NCBI GenBank assembly: GCA_902547755.1
Contig: CACCPA010000009.1
Coordinates: forward strand, 46,566 to 110,565
Direction of reading: 5' to 3'
DNA length: 64,000 bases
DNA from: Halieaceae bacterium
GTDB taxonomy: Bacteria; Pseudomonadota; Gammaproteobacteria; Pseudomonadales; Halieaceae
Both the position numbers and the translations under genes were made by a program. The notes below the pieces were generated by a model. The model was not told where the DNA came from. It did no database searches and saw nothing but the letters and a program-made list of their open reading frames with translations. Every line of letters begins with the position of its first letter. Positions within the stretch are counted from its first letter, which is position 1. Below are positions 19,602 through 28,268 of the stretch, piece after piece.

Positions 19602-20594
19602 ATGTCAGACGCGAGCATTGGTGCTAAGCCCCACTACCTAGTCGGTGATATCGGCGGTACCAATGCGCGCTTTGCCTATGTAACGCCCGAGCAGGCTCAA
19701 CCGCAGTCGCTCGCCAAATACCGGGTGGTCGACTTTCAGAACTTTGATGAAGTCATGGCAAGGCTCATTAGCGACTGGCGGGGCCTTGGATTACCCGAGG
19801 CGGGGCCGGAAAAAACCTGTTTGGCAGTCGCTGCGCCACCCCACTTGGAGACCATCAGTTTTACCAACAGCCCCTGGCGATTCGATCGTGCTTTGCTCAG
19901 GCGCTACCTCACCAACTCCTCCATCGAGATCATCAACGACTTTGCGGCTGTCGCACGCACGCTGCCAGCGCTCTCAGCTGCCGATGTAGAGCAGATTGGC
20001 GTGGGGGTTGTTGAGGCGGGACAACCGATGGTGTCCATTGGTCCGGGAACGGGTACGGGTGTTGCCTCAGTGATTTTCGATAAGACAGGAACGCCACTTG
20101 TCCTTCAAGGCGAGGGCGGTCACGTAGACTTCGCCCCGATCACCGACATGGAGTTTGAGGTGCTAAAGCGACTTCGAGCCCGGTACGGACGTGTCTCTAT
20201 CGAGCGCCTGCTATGCGGCGCAGGCATCGTTAATATCTATCAAGCACTTGCCGAAATTCGAGGGGTTCACCCCGAATTCTCAACACCCGGTGATATCGGC
20301 GCCGCAGCCCACCAAGAGTCGCCTCTAGCCTCCGAGACAATGGCCATGTTTTTTGCGGTACTCGGCTCCTCGGCGGGCAACTTGGCACTGACCACGGGCG
20401 CCATGGGCGGCGTCTACATTGCAGGTGGCATCGCCCCGCGCTACATCGACTTGCTGCGCAAAAGCGACTTTCGCGCGCGCTTTTTAGCCAAAGGTCGGTT
20501 TGCCGACTACAACACTAATGTTGGCACCTTTGTCATTACGCATGACGACCCGGGACTGCTTGGTGCAGCCCTGTGCCTTGGAGATAAGCTTTAA
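19602..20594 (+). CDS. glk: Glucokinase
   Basis: Glk phosphorylates glucose with ATP to glucose 6-phosphate in the cytoplasm. The phosphate-1 motif VGDIGGTNARF (14-24), the catalytic Asp in INDFAAVA (about 110), GPGTGTG, and the EGGHVDFAP segment are those of the bacterial Glk family (not ROK). The length of 330 residues is usual. It follows edd by eight bases and touches eda, so the genes are co-translated. GGAAAG precedes the ATG. Confidence 0.95.
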   Translation: MSDASIGAKPHYLVGDIGGTNARFAYVTPEQAQPQSLAKYRVVDFQNFDEVMARLISDWRGLGLPEAGPEKTCLAVAAPPHLETISFTNSPWRFDRALLRRYLTNSSIEIINDFAAVARTLPALSAADVEQIGVGVVEAGQPMVSIGPGTGTGVASVIFDKTGTPLVLQGEGGHVDFAPITDMEFEVLKRLRARYGRVSIERLLCGAGIVNIYQALAEIRGVHPEFSTPGDIGAAAHQESPLASETMAMFFAVLGSSAGNLALTTGAMGGVYIAGGIAPRYIDLLRKSDFRARFLAKGRFADYNTNVGTFVITHDDPGLLGAALCLGDKL

Positions 20595-21224
20595 ATGTCT
20601 TCTGTGTCTTACGCATTTTTAGACAACGCACCCGTGATCCCCGTGATCGCAATCCAAAAGATGGAGCACGCTGTGCCTTTGGCTGAAGCGCTAATAGCCG
20701 GTGGCATTATGAACCTTGAGGTGACGCTGAGAACCGAGCACGCACTCAAGGCGATCACCTTGATAAGAGATCAGGTAAACGGCGCTAACGTTGGAGTTGG
20801 TACCGTATGCAACGCAACTGAATTCGATGCGGCCGTCGACGCTGGTGCCAACTTCGTTGTATCACCCGGTCAATCCGATGCGCTATTTGAGCGCGCATTG
20901 CTGACAAATATCCCGTTTTTGCCCGGCGCGGTGACAGCCACCGAAGTCATGGCAGCAAAGGAAGCCGGTTTCAACGTATTGAAGTTTTTCCCTGCAAGCA
21001 CCTCAGGCGGTGCCGCCGCCATCAAAGCATTTGCAGGGCCATTTGCAGATCTGCAGTTCGTCCCAACTGGGGGCATCAATTTAGACAATGCTGGCAGTTA
21101 TCTATCGCTTTCCAATGTTCGGGCGGTAGGTGGATCATGGTTGACGCCAGCGGACGCCATCCAAAACGGACAGTGGGAACACATTACACAAATAGCACGC
21201 GAAGCGTCACAGTTAGGCGCATAG
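20595..21224 (+). CDS. eda: KDPG aldolase (KHG/KDPG aldolase)
   Basis: Eda cleaves 2-keto-3-deoxy-6-phosphogluconate to pyruvate and glyceraldehyde 3-phosphate. The Schiff-base lysine is K130 in LKFFPAS, and the catalytic Glu is E42 in NLEVTLRT. GTVCN and PTGGIN are also present. At 209 residues it is of standard size. The start codon directly follows the glk stop, and zwf begins 16 bases downstream. Confidence 0.96.
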   Translation: MSSVSYAFLDNAPVIPVIAIQKMEHAVPLAEALIAGGIMNLEVTLRTEHALKAITLIRDQVNGANVGVGTVCNATEFDAAVDAGANFVVSPGQSDALFERALLTNIPFLPGAVTATEVMAAKEAGFNVLKFFPASTSGGAAAIKAFAGPFADLQFVPTGGINLDNAGSYLSLSNVRAVGGSWLTPADAIQNGQWEHITQIAREASQLGA

Positions 21225-21240
21225 CTGGGGGAGCCACCAC

Positions 21241-22689
21241 ATGGCAGCGGTTGATTTAATTATTTTTGGGGCGTCGGGCGATCTGTCGGCGCGAAAACTG
21301 TTTCCTGCTCTGCTCCAGTTAGAGCGACTCAACCTTTTGGAATCGGATCTGCGAATCGCAGCAGTTGCACGTAGAGAGCAGTCTCTTGACGAATTCCTGC
21401 CGCTACTGAAGCAGAAGATGTCGTCTTACATGGGCAGCGATGCGCCCTCTGATAAAGAGTGGGAAAGCTTCACGTCTCGGTTCAGCTACGTAATGGTCAA
21501 TTTTTCTGAGCCCGACCAATACGGTGAACTGCGCGAATGGCTAGACGATGACCGCACTAGCCTATTCTACTTTGCGACGCCGCCTTCCTTGTTCGCACCG
21601 ATCTGCGAGCAACTGAGCAACACTAATTGCCTCGCAGGCGACTGCCGCATTGTCGTTGAGAAGCCCATTGGCGAAAACCTCGAGTCATCAGTCAAGGTCA
21701 ACGAGACACTCGCCAAGTATTTCGATGAAAAGTCGATTTATCGAATCGATCACTACCTGGGAAAGGAAACCGTACAGAACCTGCTGGTACTTCGATTTGC
21801 CAATAGCTTTATCAACAGTCAGTGGGACAACACCTGCATTGATCACGTGCAAATTACGGTCGGTGAAGTGGTGGGTATCGAAGGTCGCTGGACCTATTAT
21901 GACAAGGTCGGTCAGTTGCGCGACATGTTACAGAACCATTTGATGCAGCTCATGTGCTTGGTCGCCATGGAGCCACCTAACTCATTAAAAGCCGAGAGCA
22001 TTCGAGAAGAAAAAGTGAAAATCGTTCGAGCGCTGCGAAGAATCGACTCGCAGTCGGTTAACGAAAAAGTGGTTCGCGGTCAGTACATCAACGGTTGGAT
22101 TCGCGGCACAGCGGTGCCTGGCTACCTCGACGAGGACGGCTGCGAAATGGACGCCAGTAATACGGAGACCTACATCGCCATCAAGGCTCATATTGATAAC
22201 TGGCGCTGGTCGGGTGTTCCGTTCTACCTAAGGACCGGAAAGCGTCTGCCCGAGAAAGTCACTGAAATTGTTATTCAGTACAAGAATTTGCCACACAATA
22301 TTTTCGGCGAGGGCGCCAACATCCCCAACAAGCTGGTTATTCGCTTGCAGCCCAATGAGGGCATCGAGCTTAGCATGGTCTCGAAGAAACAAAGCCTCAA
22401 AGAACGTATGTCGTTGCAATCGCATCTACTCGATCTGGACTTCAGGGAAGGCAGCGACTTGGACCGCATCCCGGATGCGTACGAGCGACTCTTCCTTGAC
22501 GCCATCCAAGGCGATCAGTCCCTCTTTGTCGGCAGAGAAGAAATTGAGGAAAGCTGGCGCTGGTGCGATGAGTTGATTGACGCCTGTGAAAGCCAAAACG
22601 TACCTGCCCTTCCTTACCAGGCAGGCTCGTGGGGCCCTGCCAAAGCAGAGGTACTGATCGAGAAGGATTTCAGGAGCTGGCATGTCTGA
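21241..22689 (+). CDS. zwf: Glucose-6-phosphate 1-dehydrogenase
   Basis: Zwf oxidises glucose 6-phosphate to 6-phosphogluconolactone with NADP or NAD. The coenzyme motif GASGDLSARKL is at 10-20, and the active-site signature RIDHYLGKE is at 168-176 (H171 base region, K175). The length is 482 residues. GGGGGAG precedes the ATG. The last eight bases overlap pgl. Placement of zwf-pgl at the end of the edd-glk-eda set gives the whole glucose-to-pyruvate route in one transcript. Confidence 0.97.
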   Translation: MAAVDLIIFGASGDLSARKLFPALLQLERLNLLESDLRIAAVARREQSLDEFLPLLKQKMSSYMGSDAPSDKEWESFTSRFSYVMVNFSEPDQYGELREWLDDDRTSLFYFATPPSLFAPICEQLSNTNCLAGDCRIVVEKPIGENLESSVKVNETLAKYFDEKSIYRIDHYLGKETVQNLLVLRFANSFINSQWDNTCIDHVQITVGEVVGIEGRWTYYDKVGQLRDMLQNHLMQLMCLVAMEPPNSLKAESIREEKVKIVRALRRIDSQSVNEKVVRGQYINGWIRGTAVPGYLDEDGCEMDASNTETYIAIKAHIDNWRWSGVPFYLRTGKRLPEKVTEIVIQYKNLPHNIFGEGANIPNKLVIRLQPNEGIELSMVSKKQSLKERMSLQSHLLDLDFREGSDLDRIPDAYERLFLDAIQGDQSLFVGREEIEESWRWCDELIDACESQNVPALPYQAGSWGPAKAEVLIEKDFRSWHV

Positions 22690-23362
22690 GCAACATCGCT
22701 ATGGCAGTCGCGATGAGCTCGATGCTGCCCTGACTGAGACGATTACAACTCAGCTCACGCAGGGCATTTCGTCTCGCGGATCCGCTAGCCTCGTTGTCTC
22801 AGGTGGCAGCACGCCCAAGGGCCTTTTTAAAACACTGTCATCAACTGAGCTCGATTGGGAAAAAGTGACTGTCTTGTTAGCCGATGAGCGGTGGGTGCCC
22901 GAAACTCATGCGGACAGTAACTCAGCGATGGTCAAGTCGCTTCTGCTTCAAGGCAAGGCAGTGGCGGCAAACTGGATCGATTTTGGTGCCGGGCAGGAAG
23001 ATGCGGATGAAGAAGTAGCGCGTGTCGCTGAGATCCTGTCTGCGATGGATTCATTCGATGTAGTCATCCTTGGTATGGGCGGGGATTCCCACACAGCATC
23101 CCTGTTTCCCTGCTCTGTCGAATTGCCTGAGGGCTTGAGCACGAGAGCGCCAGTCCTCATGACCCAGCCGACGACTGCGCCTCACAGACGTATCAGTCTC
23201 TCGAAGGACCGCTTACTTAAGACGGAGCTAGGCATCATCCACTTGGTGGGCGAGAGCAAGCTCGAAGTCTATGAAAAGGCAACGGCACATGCCGACGATG
23301 ACATACACCCCATCAGTCACTTCGCGCATCACGACCAGTTCTCGCTCTGGTTTGCGCCCTAG
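22682..23362 (+). CDS. pgl: 6-phosphogluconolactonase
   Basis: Pgl (DevB/SOL type) hydrolyses 6-phosphogluconolactone to 6-phosphogluconate. The 226-residue product has SGGSTPKGLF near 40, ADERWVPETHADSN near 77-90, and GMGGDSHTASLFP near 136-148, which are the family motifs for sugar-phosphate binding and the catalytic His. It starts inside zwf, with an eight-base overlap, and ends the operon. A terminator follows 18 bases after its stop. Confidence 0.95.
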   Translation: MSEQHRYGSRDELDAALTETITTQLTQGISSRGSASLVVSGGSTPKGLFKTLSSTELDWEKVTVLLADERWVPETHADSNSAMVKSLLLQGKAVAANWIDFGAGQEDADEEVARVAEILSAMDSFDVVILGMGGDSHTASLFPCSVELPEGLSTRAPVLMTQPTTAPHRRISLSKDRLLKTELGIIHLVGESKLEVYEKATAHADDDIHPISHFAHHDQFSLWFAP

Positions 23363-23380
23363 CGCTACGGTTGATCAGAT

Positions 23381-23405
23381 GCCGGATCTCCTCCGGCTGT
23401 TTTAA
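23381..23405 (+). terminator. Terminator of the edd-glk-eda-zwf-pgl operon
   Basis: GCCGGA (23381-23386) and TCCGGC (23392-23397) form a short stem across five bases, followed by TGTTTT. It is placed correctly after pgl. The stem is only six bases, so strength is uncertain. Confidence 0.65.
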
Positions 23406-23508
23406 CTGTTATATCGCTGATAATTTGTAGCTATCCGCAGCTGATCGCTGTAGCTCGTCTCTAGAATTCGACGCGCAACTCCGACCGAATCTCGCATGAG
23501 CGAAAGCG

Positions 23509-23534
23509 CAAAAAAAAAGGGGCTCAAAGGCCCC
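23509..23534 (-). terminator. Rho-independent terminator of gap
   Basis: GGGGC (23519-23523) pairs with GCCCC (23530-23534). On the minus strand a run of nine to ten T follows (23518-23509). It lies 24 bases past the gap stop codon, in the convergent space shared with pgl. Confidence 0.8.
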
Positions 23535-23557
23535 CAAACACTCACACTCAAAAACTG

Positions 23558-24586
23558 TTACGCGGCGTTGCTAACGTCCACCGATGCAGCGGCCATCAAA
23601 CAACCGGTATCCAACATACGATTAGCGAAACCCCACTCGTTGTCGTACCACGAAAGCACCTTAACCAAACGTCCGCTTACACGCGTGTGATTTACGTCGA
23701 AGTTGCTCGAATATGCGTTGTGATTGAAATCGGCAGACACTAAAGGCTGTGTATTGCAGGCCAGCACACCGTAAGGGTCTGCTTTCGCCGCTGCTCCCAG
23801 AATGTCGTTAATTTCCTCAACCGTTGTGTCGCGAGACGCTGTGAAGGTCAAATCAACGAGCGAAACATTGATCGTAGGTACGCGCACGGCTAGCCCATCC
23901 AACCGACCTTTCAATTCAGGGAGAACAAGGCCAATGGCTGCAGCTGCCCCTGTCTTTGTGGGGATCATGCTGTGTGTAGCCGATCGCGCTCTATAAAGGT
24001 CCGAGTGGTAAACGTCACTCAAATTCTGATCGTTCGTGTAAGCGTGCACCGTGGTCATCAAGCCGTTCTCTACGCCCACGGTCTTTTGGAGCGGCGCAAC
24101 GATGGGCGCGAGGCAATTAGTCGTGCATGACGCGTTTGAGACGATGACCGCATCATCGGTAAGCACATCCTGATTCACACCGTAAACCACGGTCGCATCA
24201 GCGTCGCCTGAAGGCGCCGAAATCAGTACTTTGCGAGCACCAGCGCGCAAGTGAGCCGATGCCTTGTCTCGCGACGTGAAGATGCCGGTGCACTCAAACA
24301 CCACGTCAATTTTGAGATCACCCCAAGGCAGGTCCTCTGGATTACGCTCAGCAAACACCGCTATGCGATCACCGTTAATGTTGAGTGCGCCATCTTCGAC
24401 CGCAACGGTGGCACCCAAGCGACCATGCGTCGTATCGAATTGAAGAAGGTGTGCGTTAATTTCGGGAGTTCCCAGGTCGTTAATGGCAACAACACGAAGC
24501 CGTGAAGCGACATCGGGGCGCTCATACAGCGCGCGAAGGATATTTCTACCGATTCGACCAAATCCGTTGATAGCTACGTTAATCAT
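23558..24586 (-). CDS. gap: Glyceraldehyde-3-phosphate dehydrogenase, type I
   Basis: Gap oxidises glyceraldehyde 3-phosphate to 1,3-bisphosphoglycerate with NAD. The dinucleotide motif NGFGRIGR (7-14), active-site S-N-A-S-C154-T-T-N and H181 are visible; the length is 342. Two Asp/Asn positions that set NAD preference (IND at about 35-37) suggest NAD. The gene is divergent from hexR, with a perfect HexR-like palindrome in its leader. It handles the triose phosphate released by Eda. AAAGGGGGG precedes the ATG. Confidence 0.96.
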   Translation of the reverse strand: MINVAINGFGRIGRNILRALYERPDVASRLRVVAINDLGTPEINAHLLQFDTTHGRLGATVAVEDGALNINGDRIAVFAERNPEDLPWGDLKIDVVFECTGIFTSRDKASAHLRAGARKVLISAPSGDADATVVYGVNQDVLTDDAVIVSNASCTTNCLAPIVAPLQKTVGVENGLMTTVHAYTNDQNLSDVYHSDLYRARSATHSMIPTKTGAAAAIGLVLPELKGRLDGLAVRVPTINVSLVDLTFTASRDTTVEEINDILGAAAKADPYGVLACNTQPLVSADFNHNAYSSNFDVNHTRVSGRLVKVLSWYDNEWGFANRMLDTGCLMAAASVDVSNAA

Positions 24587-24613
24587 AACGTCCCCCCTTT
24601 GATGTGCTCATTA

Positions 24614-24628
24614 TGTAGTAAATTTACA
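24614..24628 (-). promoter_or_regulatory. HexR-like operator in the gap leader
   Basis: TGTAGTAAATTTACA fits the HexR consensus TGTARTnnnAYTACA with one deviation in the right arm. It lies 28 bases upstream of the gap start codon, over or just past the probable promoter. HexR is the divergent gene. The assignment is by motif. Confidence 0.8.
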
Positions 24629-24664
24629 AAAATATAACTTAATTCTCCTGAAAACGCTAACTTT

Positions 24665-24679
24665 TTTAGTTTTATTACA
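24665..24679. promoter_or_regulatory. Weaker HexR-like half-conserved site between gap and hexR
   Basis: TTTAGTTTTATTACA (plus strand) keeps the right arm ATTACA and the centre of the HexR pattern but has lost TG at the left end. Its centre is 51 bases from the centre of the stronger site. It may serve autoregulation of hexR or cooperative binding, or may be a chance AT-rich match. Confidence 0.4.
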
Positions 24680-24767
24680 GATATTACCGAAAAATTCAGA
24701 ATTACGGTGCCTCCGCCCAAAAACTGAGGCATCATTCGTAATATTCTTACCAAACGCGGAATGCGTG

Positions 24768-25625
24768 ATGACGTCCGAACCCAATCTGCTGGCCGTTATT
24801 CAGCGACAGCTGAACGAGCTCAATAAGTCCGAAGCGAAGGTGGCACAAGCCATTTTGAACGCACCGGAAGAAGCCACGCGTTCCAGCATTGCGTCTCTCG
24901 CAGCCGCGGCAGGCGTGAGCGAACCCAGCGTGAATCGTTTTTGTAAGCGCTTTGGCGCCACGGGTTTCCCAGACTTCAAACTACAGCTAGCGACATCCTT
25001 GGCCTCCGGCGTGCGCTACGTTAGTCGGGCAGTTGAGTTCTCTGACGACATCAACACGTTCCCAACCAAGCTCTTCGATAACGCGATCAATGCACTAATG
25101 ACGGCGAAAGAAGAACTGCCGTTGAAAGCCATCGCCCGGGCTGTTGACCAGATAGCACAAGCGCGGCGGGTGTATTTTTTCGGACTGGGCACCTCAGCCG
25201 CTGTCGCGCGCGATGCTGAACACAAGTTTTTCCGTTTCAACGTTCCGGTATTTACCCACGAAGATCCGCTGATGCAGCGAATGCTTGCCGCATCTGCCGG
25301 AGTGGGCGATCTATTCTTTTTTATCTCCCACACCGGGAGAACAAAAGTATTGGTAGAAGCGGCTGAGATCGCTCGCCAAACAGAGGCCACCATTGTGTCT
25401 CTGACCGCGGAAGGTTCACCTCTCGCGGATCAAAGCCATTGCTGCATCAATGTAAAAATAGAAGAAGACACTGAGCAATATTTGCCCATGACGTCTCGGC
25501 TGGTGCAGCTGGTCACTCTTGATGTCCTTGCCGCCGGTGTAACCTTACGCCGAGGAGAAGGTTTCACTCCTCACCTCGCTCGAATCAAAGACAGCCTTAA
25601 AGACACTAGATTCCAAACGAGCTAA
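24768..25625 (+). CDS. hexR: HexR, RpiR-family transcriptional regulator of central carbon metabolism
   Basis: The product has an N-terminal helix-turn-helix of the RpiR type (about 1-77, with SIASLAAAAGVSEPSVNRFCKRFG) and a C-terminal SIS sugar-phosphate-binding domain (about 125-265, with FFGLGTSAAVARDAEHKFFR and ISHTGRTK). In gammaproteobacteria HexR controls zwf, edd, eda and gap and is released by KDPG. Its location between gap and ppc, and the palindromes near edd and gap, support that role. Start: ATG 24768; a GTG immediately before (24765) is also possible. Confidence 0.92.
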   Translation: MTSEPNLLAVIQRQLNELNKSEAKVAQAILNAPEEATRSSIASLAAAAGVSEPSVNRFCKRFGATGFPDFKLQLATSLASGVRYVSRAVEFSDDINTFPTKLFDNAINALMTAKEELPLKAIARAVDQIAQARRVYFFGLGTSAAVARDAEHKFFRFNVPVFTHEDPLMQRMLAASAGVGDLFFFISHTGRTKVLVEAAEIARQTEATIVSLTAEGSPLADQSHCCINVKIEEDTEQYLPMTSRLVQLVTLDVLAAGVTLRRGEGFTPHLARIKDSLKDTRFQTS

Positions 25626-25628
25626 CTG

Positions 25629-28244
25629 ATGACATATGACCATGTACTGGACACATCACCCCTTCGACAAAATGTACGCTTACTGGGAGACACCCTAGGC
25701 GAAATTATTCGAACAACGGTTGGGGAGGATCTTTTTCAAAGCATTGAATCCATCCGCCAAGCGTCAAAACTCGCCACCGAGGCGGAGCAAACCGCTGCGC
25801 TCTTTGACCAGCTCAAACGACTGGATGCTGAGCAACTCTTGCTCATCTCACGCGGTTTTGCGCAGTTTCTGAACCTTGCAAATATCGCGGATCAACACTT
25901 CACGACCACTAAGTCAGTGAGTAGTCGCTTCGGTGCATACGACCGTATTGTAGGCGCCATTAACGAGCTCCGCGCGACAGCAAGCAAGGCTGAGTTGGCC
26001 AGCGCCATAGCTAACTTACACATGGATCTCGTGCTCACGGCGCACCCGACTGAGATTACTCGGCGAACGCTCATTCACAAACATGGAGAGATTCATGATT
26101 GTCTGACGTGGCTCGACTCAGGTCAGGCTGACGAAGCCACGGTGCAACGACGCCTAGCCGACTTGATCGCACAGATCTGGCACACGGAGGAGTTTCTCGA
26201 GCAGCGACCGACACCCATCGACGAGGCGCGCTGGAGTTTTGCGGTCATCGAAAACTCGCTCTGGGATGCGGTGCCCGAGTTCATGCGCGACTTGGACGCT
26301 ATTGCCGATAAATTTGATCTGGATATCCCACCGCGCTCTAAACCGGTCGTACGACTCTCGAGCTGGATTGGCGGTGATCGAGACGGAAACCCCAACGTCA
26401 CGGCTAAAGTCACATTCCGTGCCATGATTATCAGTCGCTGGCAGGCGGCCGATCTTATTCTGCGAAACCTCGAAGAAATTTATGAGGAACTGTCGGTTAC
26501 TAAGGCAACTGACGCGCTCTGTGAGATGACACACGGCGCGAGAGAGCCCTATCGCGCTATTTTGAGACCTGTGCGAGACGCAGTTCGCAAGCAGCGGGAC
26601 GGCTTGGGAGCCTATATTCAAGACGGCTCTCTGAACCCACCCGCGTACTTATCAACCAACACCATTACTGACAGCCTGGAGCTCTGCCGCCAATCGCTAT
26701 TAGCGATGGGTCTCGATGCAATCGCTGACGGAAAACTCCTCGATTTGCTGCGACGCTTGGAGACCTTCGGCTCTCACCTGGTAACGCTCGATATTCGTCA
26801 GGAAAGTACTCGTCACAGCGATGTGATCGGTGAAATTACGGAAGCATTGGGGCTGGGTGATTATCAGACATGGTCCGAACTAGAAAAGCAGGCTTTTCTT
26901 GAAGCCGAAATCGCCAATCCACGCCCCCTGTTGCCAATCCAGTTCGAGGCATCAGAACCTTGCCAAGAGGTCATAGATACCTTCCGAGTCATTGCCAATG
27001 CGCCACGAGAGGCGCTGGGCTCCTACGTCATTTCCATGGCGTCTCAACCGTCTGATGTGCTAGCTGTTCAACTTCTATTGAAAGCGACAGGTGGGCCACT
27101 AGACCTACCGGTTTCTCCCCTGTTTGAAACCCTAGATGACCTTGACGGCGCGCCCGCGACGATCGATGCGTTACTGAGCAACGAGGCGTTTAAAGCGCGA
27201 GCCAACAACGCCATGGTTGTCATGATTGGCTACTCCGACAGTGCAAAAGACGCCGGCATGCTGTCAGCAGGCTGGGCGCAATATCGAGCGCAAGAAGCGT
27301 TGCTAGACGTCTGCCACTCTCATGGGGTGAAGCTACAGTTGTTCCATGGTCGCGGCGGGACGATCGGACGCGGCGGTGCGCCGGCCCATCAAGCACTTCT
27401 GTCTCAGCCACCTGGCTCGTTGGAACAAGGGCTGAGAGTGACCGAGCAAGGTGAAATGATCAGGGTGAAGCTCGGGCTCAGGCCGCTAGCGGTTAATACC
27501 CTTGGGCAGTACACCAGCGCGATTCTGCGGGGTAACCTCACGCCACCACCCGTTCCCAAGCAAGCATGGCGCGAGCTCATGAATGAGCTTGCTGACAATG
27601 CCTGCACTGATTATCGAAGCTGGGTTCGAGGGAATCCGCATTTCGTTGAGTACTTCCGCCAGGCAACCCCGGAGCCTGAGCTTGCAAGCCTCCCACTCGG
27701 CTCAAGGCCTGCAAGACGCCGAACTGGAGGTGGCATCGAGACACTCCGCGCGATTCCCTGGATTTTCGCCTGGTCACAAAATCGCCTGGTGCTACCCGCT
27801 TGGCTTGGGGCCGGCTCTGCACTGGACAAGGCAGCAACATCCGGGCACATGCCAATGCTCAACGAAATGCGCGATGAGTGGCCCTTCTTTGCATCCCGAC
27901 TATCGATGCTAGACATGGTCTACGCCAAGTCGAACAGCATGATCAATGTGCTTTATGACGAGACACTGGTTGACACCAAATTAAGAGGGCTGGGCAGCGA
28001 CCTACGCAAACAACTGGCAAACGACATCAGCTCCGTACAGCGTATTCTGGATGTCGACACACTGATGGCGAGTGACCCCTGGGGCTTGGAATCAATTGGC
28101 TTGAGAAATGTTTATACCGCTCCTTTGAACCTGGTGCAGATTGAATTGCTGCGTCGTATTCGTGAAAGCGAAGATGCATCAGTACAGCGCGCACTGATGG
28201 TATCGATTGCCGGTGTCGCAGCGGGAATGCGCAACACCGGCTGA
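25629..28244 (+). CDS. ppc: Phosphoenolpyruvate carboxylase
   Basis: Ppc carboxylates phosphoenolpyruvate with bicarbonate to oxaloacetate, replenishing the TCA cycle. Motifs include VLTAHPTEITRRTL near 136-149 (catalytic His), GGDRDGNPNVTAKVT near 245-260, GYSDSAKDAG near 540, and FHGRGGTIGRGGAPAH near 575. The length of 871 is normal. It starts three bases after hexR and is probably co-transcribed with it, so PEP removal may be under the same regulatory gene's autoregulation. It converges with aceF across 21 bases. Confidence 0.97.
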   Translation: MTYDHVLDTSPLRQNVRLLGDTLGEIIRTTVGEDLFQSIESIRQASKLATEAEQTAALFDQLKRLDAEQLLLISRGFAQFLNLANIADQHFTTTKSVSSRFGAYDRIVGAINELRATASKAELASAIANLHMDLVLTAHPTEITRRTLIHKHGEIHDCLTWLDSGQADEATVQRRLADLIAQIWHTEEFLEQRPTPIDEARWSFAVIENSLWDAVPEFMRDLDAIADKFDLDIPPRSKPVVRLSSWIGGDRDGNPNVTAKVTFRAMIISRWQAADLILRNLEEIYEELSVTKATDALCEMTHGAREPYRAILRPVRDAVRKQRDGLGAYIQDGSLNPPAYLSTNTITDSLELCRQSLLAMGLDAIADGKLLDLLRRLETFGSHLVTLDIRQESTRHSDVIGEITEALGLGDYQTWSELEKQAFLEAEIANPRPLLPIQFEASEPCQEVIDTFRVIANAPREALGSYVISMASQPSDVLAVQLLLKATGGPLDLPVSPLFETLDDLDGAPATIDALLSNEAFKARANNAMVVMIGYSDSAKDAGMLSAGWAQYRAQEALLDVCHSHGVKLQLFHGRGGTIGRGGAPAHQALLSQPPGSLEQGLRVTEQGEMIRVKLGLRPLAVNTLGQYTSAILRGNLTPPPVPKQAWRELMNELADNACTDYRSWVRGNPHFVEYFRQATPEPELASLPLGSRPARRRTGGGIETLRAIPWIFAWSQNRLVLPAWLGAGSALDKAATSGHMPMLNEMRDEWPFFASRLSMLDMVYAKSNSMINVLYDETLVDTKLRGLGSDLRKQLANDISSVQRILDVDTLMASDPWGLESIGLRNVYTAPLNLVQIELLRRIRESEDASVQRALMVSIAGVAAGMRNTG

Positions 28245-28245
28245 C

Positions 28246-28268
28246 GCCGCGAACTCAGTCGCGGCTTA
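28246..28268 (+). terminator. Hairpin between convergent ppc and aceF
   Basis: GCCGCGA (28246-28252) and TCGCGGC (28259-28265) form a perfect seven-base stem with a six-base loop, filling the 21-base gap between the two stop codons. Only TTAGTT follows, so it is a plausible but not a classical terminator. Confidence 0.45.

Noticed and set aside
26154..26621. Open frame of 155 codons on the minus strand within ppc
   Set aside because: Overlaps the catalytic region of ppc; no motif and no promoter.
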